From Isoperla grammatica (lineage: Eukaryota; Arthropoda; Insecta; Plecoptera; Perlodidae): DNA of 64,000 nt. The DNA is taken from assembly GCA_945910005.1 (NCBI GenBank), contig OX246747.1, forward strand, positions 34,381,635 through 34,445,634. The letters run 5' to 3'. The position numbers and the translations under genes were made by a program. Within the stretch, counting starts at the first letter, position 1, and each line of letters starts with the position of its first letter. The notes below the pieces were generated by a model that saw only the letters and a list, made by a program, of their open reading frames with translations, was not told the origin of the DNA and made no database searches. Below are positions 1 through 18,715 of this stretch, in pieces.

Positions 1-999
1 ATTAGGTTTGGTATAATCCCCAGTACTATGAACTTACCGGCCTTCTCGTCTTCTTTCGAAGTCTTCATTACATTCTCTTTCTTGATTTGTATGTCTAAAT
101 TAACAATGATTACAGAAAAATTTTGTGTTTCATGATGCCAAAAAGTTGTTGCAAGCTTGTTTATGTTTTGGATGGGAAGTTCTTAGGACACAAGAAAATA
201 GCTATTGTTAAAATCAAAGCATAGTGGATGTAAATCCAGCAAGCTGTGGTTAAATAAAACTTTGTGACACTACTTCAGCTAGGAGGTGAGGCACTGGCAT
301 AGTTTTGAATACATTTGGGTAAATACATATTTATGTTAAGGGATGCCAATTGGAAATTAATCTACTTTCAAAATAACCTATTGTAGGTAGCCTGTCTTGA
401 ATGTAAAACTACATAACAATAAACAAGTCGAGGCTTCCCAGCTGAACATAAACTCAGAATTCAGTAAGTGCTTACCAACTGTCAATTTGAATCTAGTAGA
501 AAATGTCACCTTAGATGATATCAATTACGAAGTTCCAAAAAATTAAATCAACATGATAAGTAAACTAGATACCATTAGAATCCAGGCTACTTGCCAAGGA
601 GGGCTTGAAGAAGAATTAACATTATTTTAGTGTGATTTGCACCGAGGTCCGTCTAATTGAACTGTATTGCAACCGTTTGTAATTGTAACGACTGCCGTCA
701 ACCTACTGAATTCCACTTTAAGTTCAGCTGAGACAACCTACTATAAGGTAGTTTCATTTAAAGTGCATGTATTTAGCAAATCGATAGAACGAATACAAAA
801 GTGTAAAAATCAGTCAGAAATAAATTAATATCAGCATACTTAATAATACAAGGAAAACAAACCCATCACCAGATCTGGAATAATAAATTCACTGAGATAC
901 AAACAAGAAAAAACAAGTAATTTTGTAAAGAGTTAATCAAAATTCTAGTGCAAGTTCATTTCTAGAGAGCCAGTTACTAATGTCTAATGTCGCCAGTTA
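1..999. other. Non-coding DNA downstream of alpha-tubulin A
   Basis: AT-rich sequence with no reading frame, tandem repeat or recognisable mobile element. It lies 3' of the minus-strand tubulin A stop codon, so part of it is presumably the tubulin 3'UTR. I could not place a convincing poly(A) signal. Confidence 0.4.
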
Positions 1000-2633
<1,634 letters not shown>

Positions 2634-2779
2634 TTTTCAAATTTGTAGAAATGAGAATCTGTTACAAGCAACGAGAACTTGACTCTCCTACAATATCGAT
2701 AGACGCAAAGTGGAAGGAGGGAAGGAAAGATGGCGTGGCTGTTACCTGCATCGCGGAAGGGCGTTAGCGGGAAAACAAG

Positions 2780-2785
2780 TTATAT
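2780..2785 (-). promoter_or_regulatory. Possible TATA element of alpha-tubulin A
   Basis: ATATAA on the minus strand, about 147 bases upstream of the tubulin A ATG. This is similar to the TATA-to-ATG distance in tubulins B and C (about 140-165 bases). A second candidate, TATAAAAAG at 2956-2964 on the minus strand, is further away. Neither is proven. Confidence 0.35.
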
Positions 2786-2849
2786 TTCCTTGGCGTGATG
2801 AGTCGGGACATTTCATTGGTTAGAAATTGAAATTAGTTCTAAATCATAA

Positions 2850-3290
2850 GGCAATATCACATTAGGTTCCGAACTGACAATTGCAATCGTAGATTCGAGC
2901 TTACGATTGGCGGCGCATGCGCAGTAGCTCAGTTCGGCCAGTCTACGGTTGCAATCTTTTTATAGACGGAGCTCTAAAATAAGATTGGGAATCGTAGATC
3001 CGAGTCACGTGAACCAATCAGGAAGGAGAACGGTTAAATACGAATTGAGCACTAACACAACATAACCTCAAGCAACAACTATTTTAATGGAAACAAAGAG
3101 CCAATAACTTTAATTATATATTTGTTTGTGATTAAGGCTTGTCTTTTTAGTTATTATTATTGAATTTATTTCCTAGTTGAACGATTTTAGGATTGTCAGC
3201 TGGTCAAGTGTGATTGGATAATTGTAGATTGCGATTGCAATTGGCGACTCCAGTCTACGATTCCAATTGTAGTGTGATATGGGCTATAGA
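2850..3290. mobile_element. MITE-like element between tubulin A and PCYOX1
   Basis: Ends are imperfect inverted repeats: GGCAATATCACA at the left and TGTGATATGGGC at the right, followed inward by related blocks (CAATCGTAGATT at the left, its inverted relatives GTCTACGATTCC and ATTGTAGATTGC at the right). The element carries no reading frame. No exact target-site duplication was found (TAA against TAT at the two ends). It lies in the shared upstream region of tubulin A and PCYOX1. Confidence 0.35.
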
Positions 3291-3510
3291 AATCTGATTG
3301 GTTCATAAATCTGCATTACGATTGGTGTATTTCAAACGATATATCGATATGGCTTTTTATCGATCGATCGACTCTCTTCACCGCCAAATGTCAATCTGAT
3401 ATAATGTCAGCTGGTGGAAACGACAGATTCTTGTATTCCAACTAGTTTCTGTCAGCTTCTATTTTGTTTCTATTCTATATTCCATTCGACTGCAGTAACA
3501 AGCTAACACC

Positions 3511-5948
3511 ATGATGAAGACGTTTTCATCTTTATTTTTTAGCGTTGTGTGCCTTCACAGTGCATACAGCACTTCAACAAGATCTCCTAAAATAGGTTAG
3601 AATCACTTTCGAAGTAGGCTAGCCTAGTGAAAACAGCAAGGTGGCTCTTGGGCTACGTACTAGTAGGTCTACTTCATATTAAATGGTAAATCAGACGTAC
3701 TAATTATCGTACCTTCTTGTTTATTCAAGCTATTGTCGGAGGTGGTATTGGAGGTACAGCAACAGCTTATTTTCTTCGAGAACTTCTTGGTTCCGTGCCA
3801 ATCGACTTGTACGAATCGAACAAAATTGGTGGTCGTTTGGCTACTGTGACAGTCAATAACGAAGAATACGAGTCTGGAGGAGCTGTAATACATCCAAAAA
3901 ACAAGTATATGCTTGATTTTCTGAAGCTGTCGGGTAAGTGTAGAGACATCTACGGTTTTATCTTGCTTGTTTGTTTTGTTTTCTCCAGCCGAGAGTTTCC
4001 ACCTCCTTGTGCCCACAGAAAGGAGCCAAAGAGCTCTTATGCTTATCTTTAACTGCCCTATTTATCATGCATCGAAATCTATAGTCTGTCTCTTCTCAAT
4101 CTGATTCAAAGTGTTCCACTGTCCTACCTCGGTTTCAAACTCTAGCACAAAGGCCGTCGTCGCCACCACCATTTCGAATGTTCCTAATGTTTTCCAGGTA
4201 AACAGAAGCGTAAAAACGTCTTCTCTAAGTTCGGCATGTACGACGGCACCGAGTTTGTGTTCACGGACAGCGAGTGGGAGTTGATCACAATAGCGAAGCT
4301 CGTCTGGCGTTACGGCTACGGCCCGATCAAGTTGCAACGCTACATCGGCGACATGCTCGAGTCTTTCGCGAGGATCTACACGCTCCAGGCAAACATGCAG
4401 TGTTTCGTCAGCGTCGGGGAGATGCTCGGTGCCATGGACCCGAGGTTCGTCGACGACATGAAAGTGTCGGCGGGAAAGGGATTCCGACGCGATGGGTTCT
4501 CGGAAAAGGTAGTCGACGAGCTGGTCATGGCGACGCTCACAGCCAACTATGGACAGGGCACGGACGTGCACAAGTTTGTCGGTAAGTAGGTACTCGGTTG
4601 ACGACGTTCCGACAAAATCGTTTGTCGGCTAGATAGCATAGGGGACTCAAACTAACAATAGATAGCGCTGCTAAGCTACCTCCTTACCTGCCCCATAAAG
4701 GTTTCAACAAATCAACAATGAGTAATCTCCTCATAGAAGTTTATTTGCTTGCCACCAGATTGCATCTAGTCTATTTTGAATGGCGTATACTGAAAACCTA
4801 CAGTTTTGCGTGGTTACTGAACCAGACTTGTGATTTTCTTAGTTTAGCACTACCCTGCTGCTCCCCTCCATCGCTATGTGATCACAACACGACAATCATA
4901 TCATATTTAGTCTAGTCATTTTCTAAATGTATAAGCAGTCATATTTATTGTGCTGGACGGTGGTGGTCACACAACTAGAAAGTGAAGCTTTTAAACTATG
5001 TCAAGCTTAAAATTTCTGCACTCTACTCTTCTGACCAGGGATTGAAATGACCTTTTTGTACGAACATGTGTATTACTGTCAATTTTGAGGGGGGGGGGGG
5101 GGAATCAATGAAATGTATTATATTTCCAAATATCGGTGTGCATCGTGGCGACATGGTTTTCAAATGTCGCGTACATCGTTATTGCAGGTCTGGTCTCCGT
5201 GGCTGGGGCCGACGGCGCATTGTGGGCCGTGGAAGGCGGCAACAAGGGAATACCCGAGACCCTCCTCGAAGTATCAAAGGCAAGACTCGTAAACGCGAAA
5301 GTCACCAAGGTCTCGTTCGATCCCGCGACGAACGATTACGCTCTGGAATTCGACGACGGCGACGAAGAGACGAAGAATTCCAGCTACGACATCGTCGTGA
5401 TGGCGTTACCGCTGACGTCCGACGTGTCCGAGATCGAGTTCGATCTGCCGACAAACGTCTCCTTCCCGGGCAGTTATCACCGAACCGTGTGCACCATCGT
5501 CGAGGGCACGCTCGACCACGCCTACTTTGGGCTCGAGAGCGAAAACGACATAATAGACGAGATTCTCACCGTCAATCTGGACAATTTCTACAACAGCGTC
5601 GGAAGGATAAACGCGGTAAACGTCAAAAAGGGCACGGGCAAGAAGTCGAACGTTTGGAAGCTCTTTTCGCAGGTCGCGATATCGGAACGGGATCTGGAGA
5701 GCGTGTTCTCCGAGATAAAGAGCGTGCACGTCGTCGATTGGCTGGCGTATCCGCACTACCTGTCCGAGTTTCGCAACGACTCGTTCGTCTTGCACGCGAA
5801 TCTGTTCCACGTCAACGCCGTCGAGTGGGCCGCGAGCGCGATGGAGATGAGCGCGATCGGAGCCAAGAACGTTGCCCTCCTGGCGTACAAGACGTGGTAC
5901 GGCGTCGAATATCGGAACCCGTCCGAAAGGTTTACCGACGAGTTTTGA
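3511..5948 (+). CDS. PCYOX1: Prenylcysteine oxidase (PCYOX1), 4 exons
   Basis: FAD-dependent lyase that oxidises the thioether of prenylcysteines left after breakdown of farnesylated or geranylgeranylated proteins; in mammals it is lysosomal and lipoprotein-associated. Exons: 3511-3595, 3730-3933, 4198-4581 and 5188-5948 (TGA). All three introns are phase 1 with GT/AG ends and the joined frame is open for 477 aa (human PCYOX1 is about 505). Residues 1 to about 19 form a signal peptide, then the dinucleotide-binding GGGIGG at 32-37 and the GGRLAT motif. Family blocks seen: KLVWRYGYGP, a FVG-to-ALWAVEGGNK stretch spanning intron 3, WLAYPHY and the C-terminal AASAMEMSAI. The start is the first of two adjacent ATGs leading into the signal peptide. 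Exons 3 and 4 are markedly GC-rich against AT-rich introns. Confidence 0.95.
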
Positions 5949-6036
5949 CCTTCTTCGGGTCGTCGAGACGTCTCGCTTTACAGTCTTCTTCTTTTCATAC
6001 CTGCGGCACTTTCGGTTCGGAATAATGTCGGGTAGG

Positions 6037-6488
6037 TAGGCCCTACACACCTCTTCTTTTGTTTTCTCTAACCCTCACCTTTTCCCTGTCAATAATGTCA
6101 ATCACTCTCATCTTACACGATCCAACGCTAACATTTTCATCCCCACTTCCAACCTTCTTTATTACAACCATTGTCCTACCCACCTTTGTAGTAAAATTTA
6201 TAACAAACTCCCCCAATCAGTAAAAAACTCTACATCTCTTCCACTTTTTAAACATCGACTAAAAACTTTCCTCTCAATTAAACTATTTTACACTTTAAAA
6301 GAATTTTTTGATAACTAACAACTTAAATTCCTGTTTCTCTTACCCATCCTTATTGTTATTTCTTAATGTATTTTGTAGTTTTATAGATTTGTATGTATAT
6401 TTTATTTTGTATGTATAGTTATTTTGTAAAGTTTATACCAATATTTGTATTATGTACAAATCATACGGTGAAATAAATAAAATAAAAT
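6037..6488 (+). mobile_element. 3' end of a non-LTR retrotransposon (LINE)
   Basis: An open frame running to a TAA at 6316-6318 encodes IYNKLPQSVKNS, then SLPLFKHRLKTFL, then a tyrosine-rich end. This is the usual C-terminal pattern of CR1/L2-like reverse transcriptase ORFs. It is followed by an AT-rich 3'UTR ending in AATAAATAAAATAAAA. The piece is 5'-truncated. It lies just past the PCYOX1 stop, so its tail may supply that gene's poly(A) signals. Family assignment is inference from motif pattern. Confidence 0.5.
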
Positions 6489-7734
6489 GTAAATCAAGGT
6501 TGTACAGAAACCGTTGGTTACAAACACCTCATTGGGTAACTTCAACTTAGTTCGCGAGTTGCTCGTTACGTTAATATACCAATGACATGATTCAATACCT
6601 GCTGTTGTTTGGTTATTGTATTCCCTACTGAAACTTTCAAATAGTCGATCCTAAGCGAGAGGATATTAAAATATATTATTGACATCGCTAAACATGTCCT
6701 ACCTTCAGGGCAAGCTTATTTCAAATAGAGAACGTTTTTACTTTGATGTCCTGTTTCCACCAAGAAGCTAATGGGGAAAAAATCCAAAATTTTGTTACCT
6801 CATTATGTAAGGCAACATTTTTCACACAGGGCTGATAAGTGATAATACATAATTACTTATAACTTATAAGCTGTCTAAGTAAGACAGACAAAACATCTGC
6901 ACAACTATAAGATTGTCAGTCATGATAGTACACAATCAGTAATGTAGTACTGATACAAGTTGTATGAATTGCATTCCTTTTTTTAACTCTTTAATTTTGT
7001 ATTTGTGTGCTCTTACCCATGTACAGACAGGTGTTACCAACACTGTTGTAAAGTATTGGTAGTAGGCCTACACCACCTGTAGCATTTTACTTGTACAACA
7101 ATAAAATTCTTTCAAGTTTATTAAATCAATTATATCTAGTAGTGTACAAAATTGTCAAAATTACCTTGTACACTATTTTGAACTTGGCTGTGTCAACTAT
7201 TTTAGTCAATTTTAATTTTGGCTTTCTTGTTAGCCAAGTCAAGGTAAGGTAAAATGATGTACTATAGTACATCATTGTCATAAGTATACTAATGTTAGCT
7301 TCCTAGTGACAGCTGTTCTGCTTGAATAGGATGTTTAGAAATCGCTGGAAATATGTCTACTTTTAGTCACTAGTCACACATTGTCAAATTATATCTGCTA
7401 GCTTGGTGATGGACATTGGAAAACGACCAAGATAGCTCTTAATCTAGTAATTTACTTTCTTCAAGACTGAAACTTAAGTCATACATTGTTATTGTGTTAT
7501 GTATTTGTAAACCTACATAGTGAGAAAATTGAAACTATTTCCTGTCTTATAGCAAGAGTATAATTTAAGTTTGCAAACACAATATATTATATTTTATTGT
7601 ACTTGGTGAGGTTATGTAATATAATAAATTGCAATATAAAACAAATAAATTCTTATTTATGGCCTACCCACTTCCTTCACTACCATTTACACATAACCCA
7701 TTGTCATGACGATTCTAGACTAGTCCAAAGATAT
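6489..7734. other. Intergenic DNA, no recognised content
   Basis: AT-rich sequence between PCYOX1 and the next repeats. I see no exon, tandem array or terminal inverted repeat. Confidence 0.4.
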
Positions 7735-8160
7735 ATAAACCCTAAACTGGGAATCGAACCCTGGACCTTCTACAGTGGAAGCAGTAAACCTACTAATCAA
7801 TAAGTTATGAAAGTAGGTGCCAATTGGCTGGAATGGTATATAATGTGAGGTAAGGATCCAACAGCTTACCTTCGTGTAAGAAGACGGATTTGCGAGTTTG
7901 AAGTACACATAAAAAACATAATACAAATATAAATATAACGAGACGTTTCGACCGAGGTCTTGTTCACTCGAGAAGAAAACTAGTTTCTTCTCTCGAGTGA
8001 ACAAGACCTCGGTCGAAATGTCTCGTTATATTTATAATTGTATTGTGTTTTTTATGTGTACTTCAAACTCGCAAATCCGTCTTCTTACACGAAGGTAAGC
8101 TGATGGATCCTTTCCTCACATTATATACTACTAATCAATAAGCCACAAAGTAATGTGCAA
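7735..8160 (-). mobile_element. tRNA-derived SINE fragment split by a foldback insertion
   Basis: The bases at 7750-7804 resemble, in reverse orientation, the tRNA-Gly-like head of the SINE at 22441-22885 (GAATCGAACC, CCTGGACCTTCT and GGAAGCAG blocks). The head resumes at 8128 after the inserted 7805-8127 element. Only the tRNA-like part is recognisable. Confidence 0.45.
7836..8128. repeat. 293-bp near-perfect foldback with 15-bp target duplication
   Basis: Two arms of about 144 bases are near-exact reverse complements, meeting around GAAGAAAACTAGTTTCTTC near 7982. The 15-base word CTACTAATCAATAAG occurs at 7790-7804 and again at 8128-8142 and looks like a target-site duplication. The insert would therefore include 31 extra bases (7805-7835) that have no partner on the right. 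There is no coding capacity. Confidence 0.75.
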
Positions 8161-8495
8161 TCCAAAGATTTCACATTCTACTTTACAATGCACAGCTTTT
8201 ACCACATATCACCCATAATGGTGAAGTTGCCTAACCCATGCTTGATAAGGAAATGGTGGATGGGGATAAGTACAGTTGATTAATAACATAAGCAATTAAG
8301 ATAGCTTCGTAACATGGGTCTACACTATCTTGCTAGAGTTCGGACATCTGCCAACAATTACAAGTTACGTTAGAGGAATCTTCGAACAACAATGTACATG
8401 GATCAGACACCGTATCTAGCAACCTTGTAGAACCATAACACCCAGCTTCTTAATGGAGACAGAAAATGAACTGAATGAAATAATCTGTATTTACG

Positions 8496-8501
8496 TTTAT
8501 T
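8496..8501 (-). terminator. Poly(A) signal of alpha-tubulin B
   Basis: AATAAA on the minus strand, about 160 bases past the tubulin B stop codon. Confidence 0.6.
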
Positions 8502-8659
8502 TTTACAATGATATACAACGCATAAGAAGCTCTAAAAATTACATTCGTACAAAACTTATATAAAAAAATATCGAAAAGTCCAGAAAGACGAAACTTTGCA
8601 GGCGATCAAGAGAGAAGCTCAAAATGTGCCAAGTTGTTGTGAATGTAAAGTCGACGCGT

Positions 8660-12842
<4,183 letters not shown>

Positions 12843-13007
12843 GTTTGTAGATTCTTCGACTGAGAATAATCAGATCAGATAACACACCAGTAACGGCGAA
12901 CAATTGTACTATAGTCGGCAGAAACGCGATTTGCCACGATACCTACTAGACGATAATGTGTCGAGCGGGTATAACGGAAGAATGCGCGCAACTTGTTGCG
13001 TACGGGC

Positions 13008-13015
13008 TATTTATA
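13008..13015 (-). promoter_or_regulatory. TATA box of alpha-tubulin B
   Basis: TATAAATA on the minus strand, 166 bases upstream of the tubulin B ATG. A transcription start near 12980 would give a 5'UTR of about 140 bases. Confidence 0.7.
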
Positions 13016-13019
13016 CGAC

Positions 13020-14670
13020 GCCATTTTAGAACACTCCAGCCAGATTTCTCTTCAACAAAACCCTGCATGGCTGCCAACGTTCGCAAGTTGTTGAAACTGA
13101 AAACTGACCTCGAAAATCACGAAATCGGCTTCAAGATTGTTTTAACAGTTAAATACTTAGTATAAAATAGTGTTAAAATTTCAAAATGAATATATTAGAG
13201 TATCTAAACTAACATTTTAATACCAAAACATTTTCACTGTGATTTTCTGAAACAGGTGTGGTACCATCGTATTCTATTACAATCTGTGAGGGCATGGAAT
13301 GTTCCAGAAGGTTTTGAAGGTGCGCCAACCGACACAATGACGTAAGCTGCGCCGGTGCATTGCGCACTACCGCATACATCTATTCTCGTCGATGATTCGT
13401 CAAAATTTGAAGTTTTTCGTTTTATTGATTGGTCGCCTGTTTCCCTCGTCGGTTAAAGTTTAACCTCGCCTGACCCCCTATAAATAAATACAGAAGGCAC
13501 TGGCGCGCGTAATTTAACCTAATTGAATGATTATTAAATTGACCTTCGAATCAAATCGAGTACATCCTACTCGTCACACTCTTCATAAGATCAATTATAC
13601 AACTCTTGGTAATTAAGTATAAGAAAGGAATAAAAATAACGATAATCATAGACGTTGGGTTTAAAAATAAGATTTTTAGAACTGATGTTAAACAATGCAG
13701 TGCGATATTGTGTACAGTATTAATAATTATGCCGGTTCCCACGTCATGAATACCAGACTGGCTCTGATAAGCAGTACCAGTAGTATCAGTAGTCTGATAG
13801 TCAGTATAGGTTGGATGACCGCTCTATCACATACTGAACGATGTGGTGAGTTGAGTTCGAATATTGTATAATAGTTACATAATCGTCCTTGAATTGAGCT
13901 TGGCTAACGTGAAGGAACCCTAACCTAGCCAAACTGTCAAAGTGACAGTTGCCAGTAGACTACGTTCGGTTTCCTTTTCTCTTCCTAACAACACACATTC
14001 GTGAACCATCCACTCGTCGTCTCGATGAACCACGCTGCATGCATTCAATAATTTAATATTGAACCCTGCTTTCAAACACAAACATTTACCAAAATTAATA
14101 TGTGTTTATAATTGGCAACATTCTATCTCGTAAATTTACTTTTTGCGAATTGTCCACGAGATTTACATCTCCCCCCCCCCCCCCCTTCACCCCAACACCC
14201 CCTTCTTCCTCTTTTATTCTTTTATACACCTCTTTATCCCTTTTCCAGCCATCTGCCGCTTTACCAGTCTTTTCAATTGCACGACCCTTTGTAAATAAAA
14301 GCCCGCGAAGCCACCCAAGGTACAAAACATACAACGGAAAAATCAAGCTTGTACACAATGCATAATAACATGATATAGGTCCTTGGGATCAGCATCAGCT
14401 ACACAACACAGATGTTGTGCAAGTAAACCCAACTGCCAAGCCAGTGTGCTACATAACTGCGATATACTGCTAATGCTTTTTATGGAGTTACTGCTTTGTT
14501 GTTATGTGTACTACTGGAAAAACTGGTTTCATTCTGCAATATATAAAAAAAACATGAATATATTTATTTCTAGTGACTCGAATCAAACCCTGGCAATTTA
14601 AAAATACATAAATACTTTGTAAAATATTTTGCTAATGTTGGTTGCCCTTCAATGAGTGAATCGGTCGATC
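13020..14670. other. Intergenic DNA upstream of tubulin B
   Basis: No exon recognised. It contains a C tract at about 14171-14186. The open frames in this stretch have no domain and lack consistent splice sites. Confidence 0.4.
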
Positions 14671-14674
14671 ATGC

Positions 14675-14920
14675 GAAACACTTTTAGAGATGACTCAGTA
14701 TACATGAACGAGGTTCTCATTCGCAAGGGTCGCCGCTTCGATACCCACTACTATCAAACCTGACTGAAGATGTTTTTTGAGGTTTTGCTCAGTGGAATTG
14801 AATCATACTAACAACCCTCGTTATTCCTACCTACTCAACTATTAGCTCAATACCTAGTTATAGTCGCCTAAAGAGGCGAGAGGGTTCTTGGGCAGGTTCC
14901 TACGAAAATATACGTTGAAT
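14675..14920 (+). mobile_element. Diverged tRNA-derived SINE, family 1
   Basis: Block-by-block match to the better copies at 16324 and 20622: a tRNA-like head with TTCGATACC, then CTGACTGAAG, a GAGGTTTTGCTCAGT block, CTAGTTATAG, CTAAAGAGG and an end CCTACGAAAA. It is more diverged than the other copies. Confidence 0.55.
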
Positions 14921-15151
14921 TGAATGTCCTTTGAATTCAATCGAACAAACTTGATTACTTCGTTATCACGTTCGAAATCTAAACAAGGAACGATTATTTG
15001 TGCGTGGCAGCTTTAAAACTCGTATACTCATCAGGCGTGTAGGAAGAAAGGGGGGGGGGGGAGGCGGAGGGGGGTTCAACCCACCAATTTCTTGTGGTGG
15101 CCCTCATGTTAATTGATGTCGCGGCCCCTTCGACCCCCACAAAATATACCC

Positions 15152-15351
<200 letters not shown>

Positions 15352-15491
15352 ATTCCTTGTAACTATCCCCTATTGATTCCGTCAGATTGAAGAGACTTGT
15401 TTCATGTTTTTTGAGTTAACATATCCTTCTGGACATAGTTTTCTCTCCCCTATCGGTTTTATATAATAAATAAATAAATTATAATAATAAT

Positions 15492-15751
<260 letters not shown>

Positions 15752-16323
15752 CACGTATGGTATGACACATAAGTAAGTAAGGGGTGAGAAGTTAGAATTC
15801 GTATAAATTACTCTTCAACTCTTCTGCATTTATTTGTTATTTATTTATTTATTTATTATGCCTTTATTTACACAGAATTAGAACAAATCCACAATGGACA
15901 ACAAAGGACAAAAACATACACAGTAAAACTTAACAAGAAAACAGGTTTGTCAATATGGTTATAACTAAAAATAGAAATAACAATGACAGTCATGATAAAT
16001 TTTGATAATTTTTCACTATTGTCACTTCACAACGGGTTATGATATTTCGTCAGCATGACAATAGTTATGTAGGGACAACTATACCGATGTTCAATCCGCC
16101 ATAAATGTATCTTTTCGACCCCATACTTTAAAATGAGTTAAAACCCAAGACTGCTTTGAAATTGTTAATAAAATACATCACAGCAACACTTAATTGTGAC
16201 AATGTCTTCTTATAAAAATAAATAATAATATAAATATATTATGATTTTAACATTCGCAACACTCAGACGTATAAGGGTGCAAGCTCAAAGAAAGCGAGAA
16301 AACAGGTTTATTTTATTGAGGAA

Positions 16324-16600
16324 AACCGACAGAGGCGGCTCAGCGGTCTAGGATACGAGACCACCGGTCCCCGGTTCGATTCCGGCCACCGGCAGTCCAG
16401 ACTGAAGGTTTTTCCGAGGTTTTCCCCAGTCGTAAAGGCGAATGCTGGGATTAAGTCACACTAACAGCCCTCGGATATTCCCTCCCAATTATCCAAACAC
16501 ACTAATAACCTAGTTAGTCACTTAAAGAGGGGCACATCAGGTAAAGCTGTTGTGCACCCTGTAACAGTGATACATACGAAATATTATTCTTATTATTATC
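16324..16600 (+). mobile_element. tRNA-derived SINE, family 1
   Basis: The head has pol III promoter-like boxes (GGCTCAGCGGT and GGTTCGATTCC) in a tRNA-like layout ending GGCCACCGGCA. The body has GACTGAAGG, TTTTCCCCAGTCG, GGCGAATGCTGGG and TAACCTAGTTAG, then AAAGAGGGGCACATCA and a 3' end GCACCCTGTAACAG before (TTA)n. Sister copies lie at 20622-20896 (+) and 25660-25930 (-). Confidence 0.8.
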
Positions 16601-17036
16601 TATCTCCATCGCTCCAGTCCAGTGAATACATTAACCACGTCACGCATCAACGAAGACAGACAACTGAAATCAAGCTAGGACGAACATTTCAACCTACCTT
16701 GATACACAATCAAACACTCGGTAACAGAATTTCTGTGGTCACAAGTAATGCCGTCCCCACTCTGAAATTCTTTCTCCCACCACTGTCTCCCCCCCCCCCT
16801 CGTAAAATCACTAGTTTTCGTCAAAAAAAAGACGAAATTCAAACTCATAAATTCATAAATATCTAACAATGCATGTGTAATTGAATTTAGTAAAGATGTG
16901 TTTTAAATAAGTCGATGAATGTTTTGATATTTATAATATACATAGGGGGGCTCCGGGGAGGCTACAGCCCCCCCCCCCCACACTACCGCACGGAAATTCC
17001 GAAGATATCGTTTCATAAACATAATCTTTGAGATTG

Positions 17037-17440
17037 TATTTATTTATTTATTTATTTTATTGTAATTAAGGCCAGTGTAGGGCACAATGCCCTCTTTAGC
17101 CTGATGAGTGATGATTGATGAATAATAATGAGGAAGGGAGGAGGGGAAACCTGGTACCGGCACGTAGCCTACTCCTGTCGAAAAGTACCAAGGGGACCAT
17201 CGGCTTTACGTCCCATCCGAAAGGACGGTGTAACTTTGACCAGTCATATAGGTTCCGTTCCTCCACTAACCTGGACTGCCGAGCAGTTGACGAGAAGAAC
17301 GAAGCTGTTACACAAGCTTCCGAACCCTCCAATCTGCTCTAACCAACGGTAACTAGTGTTTCAGAGGTGAGTGGTCACCCATCCACCTCCTGACCTAGCC
17401 CGAGGTTGTTTAACTTGTATAGGTGCTGTCAGTAATCGTA
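17037..17440 (-). mobile_element. SINE with a 5S rRNA-like head (SINE3-type)
   Basis: Read on the minus strand, 17440-17362 resembles the internal promoter half of 5S rRNA. On the plus strand this shows as GGTCACCCATCCACCTCCTG, then ACCTAGCCCGAGGTTGTTTA, against the reverse of canonical 5S (GGTCTCCCATCCAAGTACTA, ACCAGGCCCGACCCTGCTTA). A unique body follows, and the far end is an (AAAT)n tail at 17037-17060. The layout of 5S head, body and A-rich tail fits SINE3-type retroposons. The assignment rests on eye alignment. Confidence 0.5.
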
Positions 17441-18169
17441 TTTGGCACAAACAAAACAAATACCAAAGTCCAAATATATCCTCCAAGAATCTGGTGATGA
17501 ACTTATCCCCTTCGCCATAGATAAACAGGTACTCTTCTAAAAACGCTGAAAATACCATTATAAACAATGGGAGCATACCCTCCTTCCATTATATCAAGCG
17601 TGGAACTGGTGTCCTACCTACAATTAATATCGTTATAATTCCATTCCTCGAAATGTATTCCCACCACTGCAACATTCGGAGCTCGACGAGCCCCCGCCAG
17701 GGGATTTACGGACCTTGCCACATTCCCAAAAATGTCCATTCATAAATCTGTATGATGTATTAGTTCTTATAACAGAGAAGAGAACACTTAAAATTCACGG
17801 CCAGGTAATTCCATAGACAAACCCACTCATAACCTTACGTCCCACCATAGTAGCCTTGTCCTTCACATGTTATGCTATCATCGCCTTGCCCCGAGGACGT
17901 CTCGGTAGGTTGGCAGCACTCCAATGTCTTCGACACTGCTGCCAACTCAACTGTTAGTAGTATTTATAGTTGGGGTGGTCGTTTCCGTGCGTAGAAATAG
18001 AGTGACAGTGAAATTAGTTTTCTAGATACAAAAGTTCAATGGACTTTTATGATGACTTTTATGATGTGCGGTCAATCGTACATGTTGCGTTGGGCGGGGG
18101 GGGGGGGGGGGGGAGATAGCAAAAATAGTTTTGCTTTCATATTCATATTATATTTACTTCAAATAGGAG

Positions 18170-18715
18170 ACATACACCCATGTCTCCTATCAAAATCAGT
18201 GTAAATGCGTAATCTATGAAGTGTACCATGTACCAAGGATTAAATGTAATTATCTCGAACAAGGTGGAATTTCTCACAGTTTCATTCATATCTACCAATA
18301 GAGGGATTAATGACAATTCAAATAGAATGTTCAAGACGATTAAACATACCCACGTCTTCTATTAAATGAATAATATACGTGAAAAACCGTAATCTATATA
18401 TGAAATGTTGTATCAAGGACCTAAACGTAATTATCTCGAACAAGGGGTAGTTTCTTGCAGTTTTGTTTATATCTGCCAATAGAGGGATTAATGCCAATTA
18501 ATATGGAGTGTTCAAATCAGTTGAACATACCCACTTCTACTATCAAATCAATACTATACTTGTAAAAGCGTAATCTATGAAACGTTGTATCAAGTTCCTA
18601 TAAACGTAAATATCTCGAACAAGGTGGGATTTCTTGCAGTTTTGTTTTAATCTTCCAATAGAGAACCTAATGCTTATTAAGATGGAGTGTTCAAATCAAT
18701 AGAACATACCCAGTA
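18170..18715. repeat. Three tandem copies of a ~180-bp repeat
   Basis: The blocks ATCTCGAACAAGG, CCAATAGAG and GTTCAA..GAACATACCCA recur three times. The ATCTCGAA starts at 18252, 18433 and 18612 give a period of 179-181 bp. The copies are diverged, and no reading frame is shared by all three. Confidence 0.8.

Noticed and set aside
12956..13165. 69-codon frame overlapping the tubulin B promoter
   Set aside because: No recognisable content, and it overlaps the TATA region of tubulin B.
17362..17440. Functional 5S rRNA gene
   Set aside because: Only the promoter-containing half is recognisable and it is diverged; it fits a SINE head better.
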